Both the position numbers and the translations under genes were made by a program. Positions 61,023-64,000 of a stretch of DNA of 64,000 nt are shown piece by piece; the stretch's first letter is position 1; every line of letters starts with the position of its first letter. The notes beneath the pieces are model-generated. The model did no database searches. It worked only from the letters and a program-made list of their open reading frames with translations, and was not told where the DNA came from. Source of the DNA: Desulfitobacterium hafniense DCB-2 (GTDB lineage Bacteria; Bacillota; Desulfitobacteriia; Desulfitobacteriales; Desulfitobacteriaceae); contig NC_011830.1 of the NCBI RefSeq assembly GCF_000021925.1, positions 1,264,501-1,328,500 on the forward strand. Reading direction: 5' to 3'.

Positions 61023-62471
61023 CTATCTCCTTTCCATAGGTATACGGACATATACCGCAGTGCCTTGATCTGGGGAAGATTCGATGGTGAACTCACCTCC
61101 TAAAAGTGAAGTTCGTTCCTGCATGCCGGCGATTCCCAGATGGCTATCACTGGCCGAAGACTTAAGGACCTGATCGACGTCAAAGCCTTTGCCATCATCT
61201 TCTATGATAAGATTGACATAATCCGGCTTGATTTCCAAGACAATACTTGCGTTGCGGGCTTCCGCATACTTGGCTACATTGGTTAGAGCTTCTTGAACAA
61301 TCCGGTAGAGGGTTATTTCGATTTCATTGGGCAAACGGCTTGCAATCCGATTTTGCGCATGGAAATCCACATCCAAACGGTACTGTCGTTTGAAGAACTT
61401 GACAAAACGTTCAATGGCAGGAACCAAGCCCATATCATCAAGGACCGTAGGACGAAGTTCAACGGCAATGCGGTGGACTTCTTTCAAGGTTGAGGAGGCA
61501 AGCTCTTTGAGCTCGGATGCCATAGCGGGACTTTTTTCATGCTCTTCCAGTTCGCTGAGGTATTTTAGGCCGAGGATAAGGGAAGTCAGGCTTTGGCTGG
61601 CTTCATCATGAAGCTCACGGGAAATGCGTTTACGTTCATCCTCTTGAGCAGAAATGACCTTCTTGAGCAATTCTTGCCGGACTGTTTCCTTGGCTTGCAA
61701 TTCCTCGACCAAAGCTTCTCGTTCCTGGGCATAGTTTTGGATACTTAAGGCCATGGCGTTAAAATTATGTCCTAAATCGGCTATTTCATCAGTACCATAG
61801 ATGGATACCCGCAAGCTGTAATCACCAAGGGAGATTCCTTGGCTGGCGGCCGCCAGATCGCGGATTGGCTTTGTTACTAAATGGGAGATAAGGATTGCTC
61901 CGAAGATCCCGAGGAGTGAGATGATTACCGTAGTGATCAGGAGCAGCTGGGATAACTGATCGATGCTGCTGTAAATGCTGATTTCCGACATGCCAAGCCG
62001 CAGCCAGCCCACTTTACCGTCTGCTATAGGGACAAGAACATCAATAATTTCACCTTCATTGGAGTTAAAGGAGAGGGTGTTGTCATGAGAAAGGTCGGCG
62101 GGTATGGATCTTAAATTAAGGAGGCCGCTGGGAACACCTTCTCCAAAAGTATGGGTCACAAGTTCACCATTCTTATCAAAAATCATCAGGTAACGGATAT
62201 CTTCGTAGTGAGAAGGAAGGCCTTGAAGGATTTCATATAATGAAAAGGAGTCCCCAATCAGCATAGGATTAGTGCTTCTTGCTGCTACATCACTGGCAAT
62301 AGCCCGGCCTCTTTCCTTCAATTGCTCCCTTAAAATCTGCTGCATATGGGAGCGGGTTTCCATGATGACGATCAGGCCCAGCAGAGAGACAAAAAGAATA
62401 ACAATCCCCATGATTTTCATTTTGATAGGAGCGGACTGAGGCCAATAAAAAAGCTTTTTTATAATGGTCAT
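61023..62471 (-). CDS. Module 3 sensor histidine kinase (NarX type)
   Basis: 482 residues: membrane helix at about 18-38, extracytoplasmic loop with SDVAARSTNPML, second helix near 175-195, HAMP, coiled coil, HisKA_3 with His288 in ISRELHDEASQ, and ATPase domain (EDDGKGFD, GIAGMQERTSL). Same architecture as the module 1 kinase and clearly its paralogue. It overlaps the sensor gene's stop by one base. It likely corresponds to the kinase of described arrSKRCABD-type loci. Confidence 0.9.
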   Translation of the reverse strand: MTIIKKLFYWPQSAPIKMKIMGIVILFVSLLGLIVIMETRSHMQQILREQLKERGRAIASDVAARSTNPMLIGDSFSLYEILQGLPSHYEDIRYLMIFDKNGELVTHTFGEGVPSGLLNLRSIPADLSHDNTLSFNSNEGEIIDVLVPIADGKVGWLRLGMSEISIYSSIDQLSQLLLITTVIISLLGIFGAILISHLVTKPIRDLAAASQGISLGDYSLRVSIYGTDEIADLGHNFNAMALSIQNYAQEREALVEELQAKETVRQELLKKVISAQEDERKRISRELHDEASQSLTSLILGLKYLSELEEHEKSPAMASELKELASSTLKEVHRIAVELRPTVLDDMGLVPAIERFVKFFKRQYRLDVDFHAQNRIASRLPNEIEITLYRIVQEALTNVAKYAEARNASIVLEIKPDYVNLIIEDDGKGFDVDQVLKSSASDSHLGIAGMQERTSLLGGEFTIESSPDQGTAVYVRIPMERR

Positions 62472-63436
62472 CAGCCAACCCCCACTTCCTGAGACATTTC
62501 CCAGACTCGATCATAGAGATCTAAATCAGCATGGACAAAGCGATCGAATTGAAGCAGGCGTAAGGCTTTGCGTCCTTCATCATCTAAATGAAGAGTAAGG
62601 AAGACATTCTTGATACGAGCCCGTAGTTCGGGATCAATCTGAGAGGAAACCACTACGGGGGGATTGCCGACTTCTTCCGATTGATCAATGACTTTTATTT
62701 TGTCCATAAGTTCTGGTCGGCGGGATAGGGTGAGATCGTAGATTAAACTGTCCACGGCAGCCCCATGGACAAGTCCTTCGGCAACGGCTTTGATGGAATT
62801 GTCATGGCTATAGGTAAATATCGTCTTGGAAAAAAAGCTGGAGGGATTATAGCCGGCTTTTTTCAGCATATATTGGGGAGCGATACGCCCGGAGAAAGAG
62901 AGCGGATCCGTATAGGCAAAGGTTTTTCCTTTTAAGTCTCTGAAAAAGTGGGCAGGGGAATGGGCAGGAACAATAATATAGGATCGGTATTTGGAGGAAC
63001 CGGCAATTTCCGGGGCAACCAAGATACGTTCAGCTTGTTCAGCCTTATCTCTCCCGAGCAGAGCTCCGGAGCAGATGAAGGCCACCTGGACATCCCCATT
63101 TTCAATGAGATGATTGGTGTCTGAATAGTTTTCCCGCTGGACCATTTGAGCCTGCATATCTACCCGTTCACCCAGCAGATTTAATAAATCCCCATAGAGA
63201 TCCACGTTTTCCATGGGAGTAATAACGGAGGCTACGGCAATACGCAGAAGTTCATTGCTATCATGTTCCTGTTTTTGAGGGGGGGCGTTGAGAATGGATA
63301 AATTAATTTCAGATTGGTTCCTAATAGGTTTGAAATCCCACCAGCCTACAGAAGCGGAAGTAAGGATTCCCAGCTGCAATAGGCCAAGAGTACCAATCCA
63401 GATGGCTTCCCTGCGCGTAAAAAGTTTATCAGACAT
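62471..63436 (-). CDS. Module 3 PhnD-type sensor protein
   Basis: 321 residues from ATG 63436 (GTG 63445 also possible). The N terminus has a twin-Arg start TRREAIWIG and a hydrophobic stretch, so it is exported or anchored, but there is no lipobox. Binding domain landmarks: VAFICSGALL with Cys122, the only Cys in the protein; SYIIVPAHS; YTDPLSFSG; TYSHDNSIKAV; SQEVGNPPVVV. It matches the module 1 sensor far better than the module 2 sensor. Its ligand is presumably arsenate or arsenite. Confidence 0.82.
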   Translation of the reverse strand: MSDKLFTRREAIWIGTLGLLQLGILTSASVGWWDFKPIRNQSEINLSILNAPPQKQEHDSNELLRIAVASVITPMENVDLYGDLLNLLGERVDMQAQMVQRENYSDTNHLIENGDVQVAFICSGALLGRDKAEQAERILVAPEIAGSSKYRSYIIVPAHSPAHFFRDLKGKTFAYTDPLSFSGRIAPQYMLKKAGYNPSSFFSKTIFTYSHDNSIKAVAEGLVHGAAVDSLIYDLTLSRRPELMDKIKVIDQSEEVGNPPVVVSSQIDPELRARIKNVFLTLHLDDEGRKALRLLQFDRFVHADLDLYDRVWEMSQEVGVG

Positions 63437-63681
63437 TTCTCCCACCCTCTCGGTTTGTCTTACGTACCCCTATTATAGCAGAGAAGTCAAATAAAAGGGT
63501 ATCCTGACGAGCATATTAGCTTAAGGCAGGTGTACGGTATAAGCAATGGGGAAGACTATTTCTTCAGGGACAATGGATTAAATAAATAGAAAGAGTAAAG
63601 ATTTAATGAGCGAGCTGAAACAATTAGGGATTGCGTTCCGTAATAAAGGTGTAACGATAAATAAACCTCGGAGGGATGAGC

Positions 63682-64000
63682 ATGACAGATAAATTATACC
63701 GCTCAGAAACAGATAAAAAAGTGGGTGGAGTCTGCGGGGGACTTGCGGATTACTTTGATATTGACTCTACCTTAATTCGTTTGGTTGTCCTCCTGACCTT
63801 CTTCATGGGAGGTGTTGGCTTCTTCCTCTATATTATTGCCTGGGCGGTGATCCCCGTCAATCCGGGCTATAGGGCAGGAGGAGGTTATCACCATGGTGGG
63901 ACGGTGGTGGATGAGATGAAAGAAAGTGTTCAGGATATCGGCAGCTCTGCGCAAAGCTTCGCCCAGGACTTGAGGACAGCCAACCCATCCCAGAGAAAGC
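63682..64000 (+). CDS. pspC: PspC domain protein, N-terminal part
   Basis: The frame starts at ATG 63682 after GGAGGGA and runs off the window. KLYRSETDKKVGGVCGGLAD, YFDIDSTLIRLVVLLTFFMG and a membrane helix ending AWAVIPVNP are the PspC domain; a polar Gly/His-rich stretch and a charged helix follow. PspC-type proteins sense or buffer envelope stress. It is divergent from the module 3 genes; the 236-base gap shows nothing definite. Confidence 0.85.
   Translation, partial: MTDKLYRSETDKKVGGVCGGLADYFDIDSTLIRLVVLLTFFMGGVGFFLYIIAWAVIPVNPGYRAGGGYHHGGTVVDEMKESVQDIGSSAQSFAQDLRTANPSQRK

Overview
The window looks like chromosome of an anaerobic, respiring Firmicute close to Desulfitobacterium. This is inferred from Gram-positive style ribosome binding sites with frequent GTG/TTG starts, several Tat-exported molybdopterin oxidoreductases with NrfD-type membrane anchors, a complete arr (arsenate respiration) operon, and many ArsR genes. 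No rRNA, tRNA or CRISPR array was seen.

1-1.7 kb: the end of an MFS transporter, then decayed gene ends (Rpn-type nuclease, MocR-type regulator). 1.7-15.9 kb: an allantoin/glyoxylate block. The minus-strand genes encode tartronate semialdehyde reductase, hydroxypyruvate isomerase, a glyoxylate carboligase-like ThDP enzyme, an NCS1 permease, allantoinase and a second allantoinase/hydantoinase paralogue. The plus-strand genes encode allantoate amidohydrolase, a RidA protein, ureidoglycine aminohydrolase and a PucR regulator. Together they import allantoin, strip its nitrogen and turn glyoxylate into glycerate; the step that cleaves or oxidises ureidoglycolate is not in the window. A 1-kb stretch of hairpin-rich repeats (2.65-3.65 kb) lies inside this block.

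16-20.6 kb: ordinary genes (nitroreductase, YnfA, polysaccharide deacetylase, a channel-like membrane protein, flavodiiron protein, hemolysin III family). 20.7-63.4 kb: a roughly 43-kb metalloid island. It holds arsA, arsD, five arsR genes, arsM, arsC, acr3, an ArsP-like permease, small thiol proteins, and three parallel respiratory modules. Each module has a PhnD-type extracytoplasmic sensor protein, a NarX-type histidine kinase, a NarL-type regulator, a four-cluster Fe-S subunit, an NrfD anchor, a Tat-exported molybdoenzyme and a TorD-type chaperone. Module 1 (23.5-32.0 kb) carries a tetrathionate-reductase-like catalytic subunit. Module 2 (34.6-43.9 kb) carries an unclassified catalytic subunit in which Asp replaces the first Fe-S cysteine. 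Module 3 (63.4-55.2 kb, minus strand) is a canonical arrABCD set. Each module has a strong hairpin or palindrome just before its torD-like gene.

46-52 kb also holds a DUF3102 gene, a decayed IS91-type transposase, an orphan TorD-like gene, and a thioredoxin / CcdA / cysteine desulfurase / DUF3343 group that may move sulfur or selenium. The window ends in a pspC-like gene. The most promising candidate for something undescribed is module 2 and the way three sensor-coupled oxyanion reductases are stacked among arsenic resistance genes.
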